14,402 nucleotides of DNA from Kiritimatiellia bacterium (GTDB taxonomy: Bacteria; Verrucomicrobiota; Kiritimatiellia; UBA8416; JAIOPI01), in assembly GCA_028822745.1 (NCBI GenBank), contig JAPKCZ010000019.1, forward strand, positions 1-14,402, given 5' to 3'. Every line of letters begins with the position of its first letter. Position 1 is the stretch's first letter. The position numbers and the translations under genes were made by a program. The notes beneath the pieces are model-generated. The model made no database searches, was not told the DNA's origin, and worked only from the letters and a program-made list of their open reading frames with translations. Below are positions 7,259-14,402 of this stretch, in pieces.

Positions 7259-8842
7259 TTGAGCAATACAGATTACGCTTCCGAACGCCTAATTGCTATC
7301 AATGCGGCCAGTCGCTACGGTGCCACAGCCTTCCGTACACTTGTCATATTGATTTTGACCCCGTATCTGATTCGTGAAGTCGGCATCGTTTTCTACGGTA
7401 TACAATCTTTAGCAGGTCAGGCCCTTCAGTTTGTGGCGCTGGCCAGCACGGCAATTGGCGTGAGTTATAATCGGTTTGCCACCGAAAAATACGCCCACAA
7501 CGACATTGAAGGCATGAACAGCGCGCTGTCCGTAGGGTTGCTCCTCTCGCTTGGCTCAGCCTTCTTGTATGCAATTTGCACGGTTATTGTCGCCTTCAAC
7601 GCTAAACTGCTTTTCGACCTTGATGACGCACTTGTCCCCACGGCACGCACCGTTTTTCTGATTACAGGATTCGCCGCTACAGCACACATGCTTTATAAGG
7701 TTTGGTTGGCACCTGTTTTCATTACGCAACGCTTTTATCTGGATGCCATTGCCTCAATGATCGCCTCCAGCATGTCGCTGGTTTCCGTCTGGATAGCGTT
7801 TCAGTATTTAACCCCCAGCATTGTCATCTGGGTCATCATCACCTCGCTTCTGCGCATCGGTGTTGAGGTCCTCTTCATCATGCCCTTCTGCCGTAAAGCC
7901 CTACCCGAAGTGCAACCCCGATTCCACAAAATTTCGTCCCGCGCTCAGATCAAAGACATGACAGGGTTCAGTGCGTTGAGCGTGTTGGGCGGGCTGAGTT
8001 ACTTGCTCTTTTACGCGACCGACTCCATCATGATCGCCAATCTTGATGAATTTGGGATCGGGGACATCGCATACTACAACGTGGCCCAGCGCTGGGACCC
8101 ACAGATACACTTTTTGATCTGTTCGTTTGTTTCAATACTAGCCCCGATCATGGTGTCCGACGCGGCGCGCGGAAATTTCGAGCGCCTTCGAAACACCTAC
8201 ACACGCGCAACCCGATACTGCCTCATTCTGGCTATGTATCCATGCCTGACACTGTGCATCTTCAGCGAAAGCTTCTTTCGCCATTGGCTTGGCGAACCGT
8301 TTGTCGAGGTCTGCTCCCCGATCATGCGCCTAATCTTAATGAGCCTGCTTATTTCTGTTCCCTGTATCGTCGGATATGAAATCCTGATGGCCAAACGCGC
8401 TATTGGCAAGGTTGTCTTCGGAGGCCTGCTCGGGGGGGTTTGCAACATCGTCCTGAGTGTCTTTCTGGTCAAAAAGTGCGAAATGGGGCTTTTGGGAATT
8501 GCAGTGGGCAGCGTGACAACCATGTTCGTCACCCAATCCGTGCTCATCCCTATGATGGTGCGATCCCATGTGAAACTCTCCCTAAAAGAATTCTTTTTGC
8601 TTGGCTGCGCTAAAGCCATCGTGGGCGCCATCCCAATGGTCGCCGTTGGGATACCGATAGTTCTCTATTGGCCGGCAGAGACGCTTTTCATGCTCCTTTT
8701 CCAGATGGCCTTATGCGGACTGGTGTACGCGGGCGGCGTCTGGACACTTTCGCTCGATGCGCGTGACCGCAAAAAGGTCTCCAGCGCGGCCCGACAGGCC
8801 ATCGCCAAACTCCGGCCTTTGTTAGGTGGAGGTCAATCATGA
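7259..8842 (+). CDS. Wzx-type lipid-linked oligosaccharide flippase (MOP superfamily)
   Basis: A 527-residue, strongly hydrophobic protein with roughly 12-14 membrane segments and no soluble domain, the size and layout of polysaccharide-specific MOP-superfamily transporters. Such proteins move undecaprenyl-linked repeat units from the cytoplasmic to the periplasmic face of the inner membrane. Supporting local features are an N-terminal amphipathic segment leading into TPYLIREVGIVFYGI (34-48), an ATDSIMIANL segment (253-262) like the intramembrane Asp region of the family, and a short basic tail after residue 500. The start is TTG at 7259, chosen because GGGAGAAGG (7248-7256) precedes it and the first in-frame ATG lies far inside the first membrane segments. 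The stop overlaps the next gene's ATG by 4 bases, tying it to the glycosyltransferase genes. Family confident; substrate not readable from sequence. Confidence 0.85.
   Translation: MSNTDYASERLIAINAASRYGATAFRTLVILILTPYLIREVGIVFYGIQSLAGQALQFVALASTAIGVSYNRFATEKYAHNDIEGMNSALSVGLLLSLGSAFLYAICTVIVAFNAKLLFDLDDALVPTARTVFLITGFAATAHMLYKVWLAPVFITQRFYLDAIASMIASSMSLVSVWIAFQYLTPSIVIWVIITSLLRIGVEVLFIMPFCRKALPEVQPRFHKISSRAQIKDMTGFSALSVLGGLSYLLFYATDSIMIANLDEFGIGDIAYYNVAQRWDPQIHFLICSFVSILAPIMVSDAARGNFERLRNTYTRATRYCLILAMYPCLTLCIFSESFFRHWLGEPFVEVCSPIMRLILMSLLISVPCIVGYEILMAKRAIGKVVFGGLLGGVCNIVLSVFLVKKCEMGLLGIAVGSVTTMFVTQSVLIPMMVRSHVKLSLKEFFLLGCAKAIVGAIPMVAVGIPIVLYWPAETLFMLLFQMALCGLVYAGGVWTLSLDARDRKKVSSAARQAIAKLRPLLGGGQS
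8828..8832 (+). promoter_or_regulatory. Ribosome binding site of the GT2 gene
   Basis: GGAGG lies 6 bases before ATG 8839 and inside the end of the flippase gene. It fixes the start that overlaps the flippase stop as ATGA. Confidence 0.7.
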
Positions 8843-9774
8843 GGTCGCCGCGAGCAAGCATAGCGATCTGCACGTACAACGGGGAATCTCGGTTACCTCT
8901 GGTTTTGGATGCGTTGATCGAACAGACGGCTCCAACGACAGAATGGGAGGTGTTAGTCGTCGACAATGCCTCAACCGATGCGACCGCCGCCGTGTGCGAC
9001 CGCTATGCCGCCCAAGGCCTGCCCCTGCGTTGCATCTCTGAAATGCGGCCCGGCCTCAGCTACGCCCGCGAATGCGCCGCACGAAACAGTAGCGCGCCGA
9101 TTACATGTTTTCTGGATGACGACAACATACCCAATGCGAATTTCGTCGAACAGGTCATCACCATTTTCGATCAGTACCCGAAGATGGGTGTTGCCGGAAG
9201 CCTTGTACGGCCACGCTGGCAATCCCCCCCAACCGAACTCGCTCTTGCCGTTGCCGGCTTCGCCCTGGCGATATGCGACAAGGGTGCTGAACCGATTCAA
9301 CTCATTGGAAACGCCGAAGGCGTCGTCGGTGCTGGCATGTGTGCACGCACCTCGGTCCTGCAAGCGGCATTGGCAGATTTGATCGGCAACGGCGACGCGA
9401 AAGTTTCAGACCGCGTCGGACGCGACCTGATCGGAGGCGGCGACACCGCCATCTGCATTCTTGCACGCCGCGCCGGACACGAAATCTGGTATCAGCCAAC
9501 ACTGCAGATTGATCATGTCATGCCTGATAGCCGCACACAGGTTGATTATTTGATGCAACTTTACGCGGGCATCGGACGCGGACAGGCCGCCTTACGCGAA
9601 CTGCTTGACCCCCGTGCACGCAACGCCGGTTTTCGTATACTTTTAGCGGCAAAAGATTTCCTGCGCTGGTTAAAAGCGAAGCCCGGCCCGGCCCGAAGCG
9701 CACAAACAGAGCTCGTGCTTCAGCAACTCGATCGCGCCCTCATTCTGGCGCGTGCCAAACAGTACTTAAAATAG
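8839..9774 (+). CDS. Family 2 (GT-A) glycosyltransferase
   Basis: A 311-residue GT2-type enzyme that transfers a sugar from a nucleotide-sugar donor to the growing lipid-linked unit in the cytoplasm. The N-terminal GT-A fold shows SIAICTYNGESRL (7-19), the nucleotide-binding VLVVDNASTD (38-47, D42), the segment RPGLSYARECAARN (70-83) typical of this subgroup, and the metal-binding DDD (93-95, the DXD equivalent). GAGMCAR (164-170) and GGGDTAICILARRAG (199-213) cover the acceptor/catalytic side; D202 sits where the catalytic Asp of an ED-type motif is expected, though the residue before it is Gly rather than Glu. The C-terminal 70 residues are basic and helical without clear membrane segments, so peripheral membrane association is possible. 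The gene starts within the flippase stop and has a strong ribosome binding site. Donor and acceptor cannot be told from the sequence. Confidence 0.88.
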   Translation: MRSPRASIAICTYNGESRLPLVLDALIEQTAPTTEWEVLVVDNASTDATAAVCDRYAAQGLPLRCISEMRPGLSYARECAARNSSAPITCFLDDDNIPNANFVEQVITIFDQYPKMGVAGSLVRPRWQSPPTELALAVAGFALAICDKGAEPIQLIGNAEGVVGAGMCARTSVLQAALADLIGNGDAKVSDRVGRDLIGGGDTAICILARRAGHEIWYQPTLQIDHVMPDSRTQVDYLMQLYAGIGRGQAALRELLDPRARNAGFRILLAAKDFLRWLKAKPGPARSAQTELVLQQLDRALILARAKQYLK

Positions 9775-9804
9775 ATGGAATCACGTACAGCACCACGCCT
9801 ATGA
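9775..9804 (+). other. Nine-codon mini-ORF bridging two glycosyltransferase genes (candidate)
   Basis: Directly after the TAG of the GT2 gene (9772-9774) an ATG opens a nine-codon frame, MESRTAPRL, whose TGA (9802-9804) overlaps the ATG of the next gene (9801) as ATGA. The next gene has no visible Shine-Dalgarno, so a stop-restart relay through this mini-ORF is conceivable. It may equally be chance: the mini-ORF has no clear ribosome binding site either. Confidence 0.2.
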
Positions 9805-11135
9805 ACATTTGTCATATTACACGCTATTGCCACGTCGACGGAAAGGCCGGCACCGAGCGCTATATTCTCGAGCTCGCACGCTCGCTGAAACGCGAGGGTC
9901 ACCCGGGCTCGATTGCCTGGCTATGCGGGCAGCAAGCGCCCCCCAGTATCTCCCCGGAAGAAACGCCCGTGCTACCCGTTCCGTCGCCGGACACGCAGAC
10001 CGACCAACCGGACGCGCGCTTTGAAACGCAGTTTACCGAAATCGTATTGGCAACGCACCGACCCGACGTGGCCCATTTTCATACTTTCGGCGTCGCGGAA
10101 CAGCGTATTGCAGCCCTTCTGACCTGCGAAGGCATTCCCTATGTCTTTACGTACCACAGCCCAGCTTGGAGCTGTCGGCGCGAAACCATGCTTCGCTGGG
10201 GTGAGACGATCTGTGACGGCGAAGTGCGCACGTTACGCTGCTCCGCGTGCAAGCTTCAGCAACGAACGAAAACATCAACCACGCTCAGCTACGCGGGGGC
10301 CATCTTGTCTGGCGTGGCCAGCCTTCCTGCACGCATGCTGCCAACAGGAAAACTGCAACGCCGCACCGCTTTCGTGGCGGACACGAAACGTTTTCGCACC
10401 TCACTGCGCTCCTTCCTGAACAATGCCACCCAAGTGGTCGCCTGTGCGCCGTGGAGCATTCCGGTACTGGAGCGCAACGGGGCCCATCGCGAGCGCATCA
10501 CACACCTGCCGCAGGGCGTCCCGGCCGACTTCGTTCGTGCCGCCGAATTGGGCGATGACACACCGACCGACACGGATACATTCAACGTGGGATATATCGG
10601 GCGTGTTACATCGGGCAAAGGCGCCCACGTGCTCGTCGAAGCCTTTGCCCGCTGCGACTATCCAAACGCAAGACTGCGCCTCTTCGGGTGGCAGGCCGAC
10701 GACTTCTCGCAAGCCTACGTCAATAAAGTCGCCGAAATCGCAAAGCATGATCCACGTATTGAAACCATTCCCATTCTCGATTTTGAACAGATGGTGGACG
10801 CCTATCGTCAACTTTCGCTGGTTGCCATCCCGTCCATCTGGCCCGAAACCGGCCCGCTTGTGCTACTTGAAGCACTTGCGCTCAACATTCCCGTTTGGGG
10901 GTCATCGCGTGTGGGCCAGCAAAGCCTGCTGCGGGACTACGGCCGCGTGATCGAGCCCAACACGGTTGATGCTTGGAAGCAGGCCCTCGAAGAGGCATTC
11001 AAGTCACACGCTGACGGACACGTTTTGCGTCCACCAGGCAACGCGCTAGACGATGGGCGAATGAAACGCATGGCCGACGTCGGAAGAGACATGGTCGACA
11101 TTTATGCGCGCGCCGTGCAGGATACAGCCTCATGA
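9801..11135 (+). CDS. GT4-type (GT-B) glycosyltransferase with four-cysteine insert
   Basis: A 444-residue GT-B glycosyltransferase. The N-terminal lobe opens with a strand and Gly-containing loop typical of GT4 (MNICHITRYCHVDGKAGTER, with G14 and G17 near the donor site) and has HFHTFG (92-97). A cysteine-bearing segment follows at 125-150, with C125, C138, C147 and C150; the last two form a CSAC pair. The spacing resembles a small metal-binding knuckle seen in some GT4 enzymes, but metal binding is inference. The C-terminal lobe has VGYIGRVTSGKGAHVLVEAF (263-282), where the Arg/Lys contact the donor phosphates in the family, and the EX7E motif (E349 and E357 within PETGPLVLLEALA). The enzyme adds a sugar to the repeat unit from a nucleotide-sugar; which one is unknown. 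No Shine-Dalgarno is visible before ATG 9801; the stop overlaps the next ATG by 4 bases. Confidence 0.88.
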   Translation: MNICHITRYCHVDGKAGTERYILELARSLKREGHPGSIAWLCGQQAPPSISPEETPVLPVPSPDTQTDQPDARFETQFTEIVLATHRPDVAHFHTFGVAEQRIAALLTCEGIPYVFTYHSPAWSCRRETMLRWGETICDGEVRTLRCSACKLQQRTKTSTTLSYAGAILSGVASLPARMLPTGKLQRRTAFVADTKRFRTSLRSFLNNATQVVACAPWSIPVLERNGAHRERITHLPQGVPADFVRAAELGDDTPTDTDTFNVGYIGRVTSGKGAHVLVEAFARCDYPNARLRLFGWQADDFSQAYVNKVAEIAKHDPRIETIPILDFEQMVDAYRQLSLVAIPSIWPETGPLVLLEALALNIPVWGSSRVGQQSLLRDYGRVIEPNTVDAWKQALEEAFKSHADGHVLRPPGNALDDGRMKRMADVGRDMVDIYARAVQDTAS

Positions 11136-12367
11136 AGGTTGTGGTTGCTCAAAAAGGATCGCGCGAGCATTTTTTGGCCGCTCGCGCCCTGCATGACAGC
11201 GGCCACTTGGCCACACTTGTCGCGGACTGGTATGCACCACGTCATCCTTGGCTCCACGCACTTACCCAGCGGCTGGGCCTCGCATCCCTCAAGCGCCTCA
11301 TGGCTGCGCGATGCGACACGCTACCCGACGCGCTCGTCTATTCTTTCGGACTACACGGGATACGATCACGCCAACGTGAAATTGCTGCACTCAAGAATGG
11401 TGAGCCCCACAAAGCCTATCTTAGCACCGACGCCGCTTTCGCTCAGCGTGTTGCCGCGCTAGATCTACCACCCCACGAGGTCTTTTTTGGCTTTTCCTAT
11501 GCATCACTCGAAGCCATGGTCGCCGCCAAAGCAAAAGGCAAGCTGGTGTTGCTGGACCAAATTGATCCGGGCCCGCCGGAAGCACGCCTCGTCCAAGCGG
11601 AACGCAAGGCGTGGCCAAACTATGCGCTCCCGATCGTCCAAGCGCCCGAGGCCTACTATGATCGCCTACGCCAAGAATGGGATTTGGCTGATGCGATTCT
11701 GGTCAACTCCGAATGGACACGCGACTTGATCGTGGAAGAAGGCGTGGACCCGAACAAAATCGACATTCTTCCGCTTGCGTATGCACCACAAAATCAACGC
11801 CCCGAACAGCGCCAACCCCATGAGGGTCCGCTACGCGTCCTTTGGCTGGGCACGGTAACGCTGCGCAAAGGCATTTCTTATCTCGTCGAGGCCGCGAAGC
11901 GCTTCGCGCGTTCAGACATCGAAATCACCGTCGCAGGACGCATCGAAATTTCCGCCGCCGCCATCGCGGACGCACCCGCCTGTATTCGCTGGCTGGGGGC
12001 CATTCCCCGCTCACAGACCGAGGCCCTCTATCGCGCGGCTGACGTCTTTGTCTTGCCCACCATTTCCGACGGCTTCGCCTTAACGCAACTCGAGGCTCTG
12101 ACTCAAGGTCTCCCCGTGATCGTGACGCCCAATTGCGCGAGCGTTGTCGAAGAAGGACGTACGGGCTTTGTGGTGCCAGCACGTGACGTAACCGCGCTGG
12201 CCGAAACCCTTGCACACTGCCGCGACCACGCCAATGACTTGGCCGCCATGGCCCCAGCCTGCATTGAACGCGCCAATGCCTTTTCGCACGAAGCGTATGC
12301 CCAACGCTTGCTCGCGATTATCGAAAAGCGCATGGCCTTGAAGCAACACGAGAAGGCAACGGCATGA
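11132..12367 (+). CDS. GT4-type (GT-B) glycosyltransferase
   Basis: A 411-residue GT-B enzyme. The N-terminal lobe is less typical: it opens MKVVVAQKGSREHFLAARAL, lacks the usual Gly-rich loop and includes LVLLDQIDPGPPEARLV (138-154) and the hinge-side AILVNSEWTRDLI (188-200). The C-terminal lobe is clear, with VLWLGTVTLRKGISYLVEAA (236-255, R245 and K246 as donor-phosphate contacts) and VFVLPTISDGFALTQLEAL (305-323). There the EX7E motif reads DX7E (D313, E321), a conservative change at the first acidic position. The domain order and length are normal for GT4 and I expect an active enzyme adding one sugar to the repeat unit. ATG 11132 overlaps the upstream TGA; CAGGA (11118-11122) is a weak ribosome binding site, which suggests translational coupling. 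Confidence 0.87.
   Translation: MKVVVAQKGSREHFLAARALHDSGHLATLVADWYAPRHPWLHALTQRLGLASLKRLMAARCDTLPDALVYSFGLHGIRSRQREIAALKNGEPHKAYLSTDAAFAQRVAALDLPPHEVFFGFSYASLEAMVAAKAKGKLVLLDQIDPGPPEARLVQAERKAWPNYALPIVQAPEAYYDRLRQEWDLADAILVNSEWTRDLIVEEGVDPNKIDILPLAYAPQNQRPEQRQPHEGPLRVLWLGTVTLRKGISYLVEAAKRFARSDIEITVAGRIEISAAAIADAPACIRWLGAIPRSQTEALYRAADVFVLPTISDGFALTQLEALTQGLPVIVTPNCASVVEEGRTGFVVPARDVTALAETLAHCRDHANDLAAMAPACIERANAFSHEAYAQRLLAIIEKRMALKQHEKATA
12351..12356 (+). promoter_or_regulatory. Ribosome binding site of the third GT4 gene
   Basis: AGAAGG lies 7 bases before ATG 12364 and supports that start over the in-frame ATG nine codons later. Confidence 0.5.
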
Positions 12368-13515
12368 ATGCCTTTGAAAAAACAGCCATCATGCATGTCG
12401 CGTTGAATCCGTACACCGGCGCATGGAGCGTTATGCGTGATTTGGCCTCTGCTCAGAAAGCGCGTGACTGCTATGCGGGTGTCGCCCTAGGCGTGATCGC
12501 AGATGAACGCTGGCCCCAAACCTACCGACAAGAACTAACATCACGCGTCGACCACCACTATTTCGCCCCCAGCCCCAAACTCTTCGGCACGGCCTCGTTT
12601 CTCTACCAGTACCTTCGTCGACCCGGTATCGAACAATGGGTGGACACACTGGCGGACGCGACAGGCGCCGACCGCGTCATCGTTCACTTTCACAATGCAT
12701 GGATGACGGGCGTCTTTTTGCCACTACGCAAGACACGTGTTCCCACTGCATGCGTGGCCACCGTTCATGGCGTAAACGCCGAGTTCGGTGGGCAACCCGT
12801 GCGTCGCGGCTTGCACCGCTGGATGTCGCGCCGCCTCGCAAATTCGTCCGCCTCACTGACCTCAGTCGATGCCGCCAATTTGGATCGCGCGCGGTCGATC
12901 CTTGGTCTAACGCACGACCGATTCACCGTTGTACCGAACGGCGTGACGGACACCGATGCGCGCGGTTGTCACTATGCCACCCGCGGGGCACCGTTGGTCA
13001 TCGGTCACGTGGGCACACTGTCAGAAAGGAAAGGGTGGCACATCACCGCGGAGGCCGTGAAACACCTTTTCGATCAAGGCAAAAACATCAAACTGATTCT
13101 GGCGGGTCGCGGGCAGGACGACGACAAAGCCAAAGCCTTTGCCGATGCCAATCCGGATTTTGTCGACTTCAGAGGCTTCGTCTCCAATCCGCGCGAAACG
13201 GTTTTTCCCGAGCTGGACGTGTTGACCGCGATGTCCGTTCAAGAAGGCTTACCCATGTCCATTATTGAAGCCATGTCCGTTGGCATTCCCGTCGTCGCCA
13301 CGGCGGTCGGTGGCATTCCGGAAGCGGTGGCGGACGGCGTCACCGGTCACCTGATTAATCGTGATTCGACCAGCCTGGCTGCTATACTGACAGCGTTTTA
13401 TGACGACCCACAGGCATTGCAGCGCATGAGCCTGGCGGGGCGCCAATCTTTTTCGGATCGCTTCGAGATTAAGAAAATTCTCGACGCCTATGACGTTGTG
13501 TACAGCAATGCATAA
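12364..13515 (+). CDS. GT4-type (GT-B) glycosyltransferase
   Basis: A 383-residue GT-B enzyme, average length for GT4. The N-terminal lobe holds HVALNPYTGAWSVMRDLASA (11-30), VIVHFHNAW (105-113) and ATVHGVNAEFGG (132-143), where His and Asn/Glu positions line the acceptor side in the family. The C-terminal Rossmann lobe has the linker FTVVPNGV (187-194), IGHVGTLSERKGWHITAEAV (213-232, R222 and K223 as phosphate contacts), LILAGRG (244-250) and a textbook EX7E motif (E294, E302) followed by VGIPVVATAVGGIPEAVADG. It probably adds a late sugar to the repeat unit; donor unknown. The start overlaps the previous stop as ATGA. Its own stop overlaps the next gene's ATG by 8 bases, so it belongs to the same coupled operon. 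Confidence 0.9.
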   Translation: MNAFEKTAIMHVALNPYTGAWSVMRDLASAQKARDCYAGVALGVIADERWPQTYRQELTSRVDHHYFAPSPKLFGTASFLYQYLRRPGIEQWVDTLADATGADRVIVHFHNAWMTGVFLPLRKTRVPTACVATVHGVNAEFGGQPVRRGLHRWMSRRLANSSASLTSVDAANLDRARSILGLTHDRFTVVPNGVTDTDARGCHYATRGAPLVIGHVGTLSERKGWHITAEAVKHLFDQGKNIKLILAGRGQDDDKAKAFADANPDFVDFRGFVSNPRETVFPELDVLTAMSVQEGLPMSIIEAMSVGIPVVATAVGGIPEAVADGVTGHLINRDSTSLAAILTAFYDDPQALQRMSLAGRQSFSDRFEIKKILDAYDVVYSNA

Positions 13516-14402
13516 AATTAGACGAAACATTCCCCCGGCGCCAAAGACGCAACCCGCAGAGTACGAAACCCCGCCGCCGACGGCAGCGGAGAAGAAGGCG
13601 GCCCTGATAGAACGCGTTGCGTATGCCTTCTTCGACTGTCGGTTCACGCGATTCGAAGTATTCGTATCGATCATTGCTGTCGCCTGTACGATCGCCTTGC
13701 AACTGAATCCGGTACTGTCATCACCACTGGCCGACCCTTTGATCATATTTATGGCTCTGGTCTGCTGGACAACACCCGTCACCGCCTTCTATTTCATCGC
13801 CTGCGGTCAGGTCCTGCCGTTTCCAGAAACCAGCATGTTCAACCCGGCCCAGGTTGGCGTGATCACATGGCCCATCGTGGCGCTGCTCTATCATCGCAAA
13901 GTGTACTATAAGCAGTGGAAACTGCTGTTGCCGCTGCTTCCATTTCTGATCTGGTTTACCCTCGTTGCGGAGTCGTTTCTAGACAAGGTGTCCATTCGCA
14001 GCGAATACGTCCGAGGTGTAATCTATTCATTTATTTCGTGCCACTACGCCGTGATGGCGAACGGTCGTTACTTGAAATGCTTACTCGGCGTCTCGTTTGG
14101 TGCACTCAGCATCGTCGCCACCTGGTGGGCCGGCGCCGCCGGTCTGCCTGTGCAACTTTACGAATACGACGGCAACATGGCTCGCGAAGGGTTCGAGCGC
14201 CTTGGCTCACAACGAGCCGATGCCGTCATGGTGTGGCCGCCCTTGCTCATGGGAACATTCGGGGTGGTCGGCGTGGCCATGACGCACACCTTTTCGCCTA
14301 TGTCCGGTGGTCAGGCGCGAAAATTGATGACGGCTGCCCTAGTCGCTTTTGTGCTTGCCATTCCACCTTTGCTCGAAACCATGACACACGCCGCCTATGG
14401 GG
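13508..14402 (+). CDS. Multi-pass membrane protein, probable O-antigen polymerase/ligase (3' end missing)
   Basis: An open frame from ATG 13508 runs off the right edge after 298 codons. It overlaps the preceding stop by 8 bases (ATGCATAA) and has no visible Shine-Dalgarno, so translation is probably coupled to the upstream gene. The N-terminus is a 30-45 residue Pro/Lys/Arg-rich cytosolic tail. Hydrophobic segments follow at about 50-66, 77-101, 114-128, 137-156, 169-184, 190-214, 239-258 and 273-290. A short loop with Tyr/Asp/Arg residues and GSQRADA (233-239) sits between two of them. This alternation and the locus suggest the O-antigen ligase superfamily; the diagnostic His-containing large loop would lie beyond the edge. 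If correct, it is the second such protein in the locus, and one may act as polymerase and the other as ligase. Membrane protein is certain, family assignment moderate. Confidence 0.65.
   Translation, partial: MHKIRRNIPPAPKTQPAEYETPPPTAAEKKAALIERVAYAFFDCRFTRFEVFVSIIAVACTIALQLNPVLSSPLADPLIIFMALVCWTTPVTAFYFIACGQVLPFPETSMFNPAQVGVITWPIVALLYHRKVYYKQWKLLLPLLPFLIWFTLVAESFLDKVSIRSEYVRGVIYSFISCHYAVMANGRYLKCLLGVSFGALSIVATWWAGAAGLPVQLYEYDGNMAREGFERLGSQRADAVMVWPPLLMGTFGVVGVAMTHTFSPMSGGQARKLMTAALVAFVLAIPPLLETMTHAAYG

Noticed and set aside
7053..7262. 69-codon plus-strand frame over the end of the polymerase-like gene and the gap
   Set aside because: Mostly inside a well-supported gene in another frame, basic random-looking product, no ribosome binding site.

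Overview
The window is a single, entirely plus-strand exopolysaccharide or capsule assembly locus of the Wzx/Wzy type. It comes from a Gram-negative (diderm) bacterium: the first gene is the end of a Wza-type outer-membrane polysaccharide export protein with SLBB domains, and the second carries a Wzz/Wzc-type inner-membrane co-polymerase. Base composition looks moderately GC-rich (estimated by eye, not counted). Nothing here fixes the phylum. The long Wzc-coiled coil-TPR fusion would suit a large-genome environmental lineage such as the PVC group or a deltaproteobacterium-like line, but that is a guess.

Layout. 1-579: 3' part of the export protein, cut by the window edge. 580-785: a gap with two small inverted repeats and a strong Shine-Dalgarno. 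786-5096: a 1436-residue protein joining a Wzz chain-length domain, a BY-kinase domain with an internal tyrosine cluster, a long coiled coil, a proline-rich hinge and a TPR array. 5105-7165: an O-antigen ligase/polymerase-family membrane protein with a helical C-terminal extension. 7166-7258: a short gap with two inverted repeats. 7259-8842: a Wzx-type flippase starting at TTG. 8839-13515: one GT2 and three GT4-type glycosyltransferases, mostly joined by 4-base ATGA overlaps. 13508-14402: the 5' part of a second multi-pass membrane protein, probably another O-antigen polymerase/ligase, cut by the right edge.

How the parts fit together. The glycosyltransferases would build an oligosaccharide unit on a lipid carrier at the cytoplasmic face. 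The flippase would move it across the inner membrane and a Wzy-like protein would polymerise it. The Wzc-like kinase would set chain length through its phosphorylation cycle, and the SLBB protein would carry the polymer to the surface. No initiating sugar-phosphate transferase (WbaP/WcaJ-like) lies in the window, so it should be outside it. The most unusual object is the Wzc-like protein. Its tyrosine cluster, normally the extreme C-terminus, sits near residue 780-802 and is followed by about 630 further residues that should lie in the cytoplasm. I saw no RNA genes, CRISPR, insertion sequences or phage genes.
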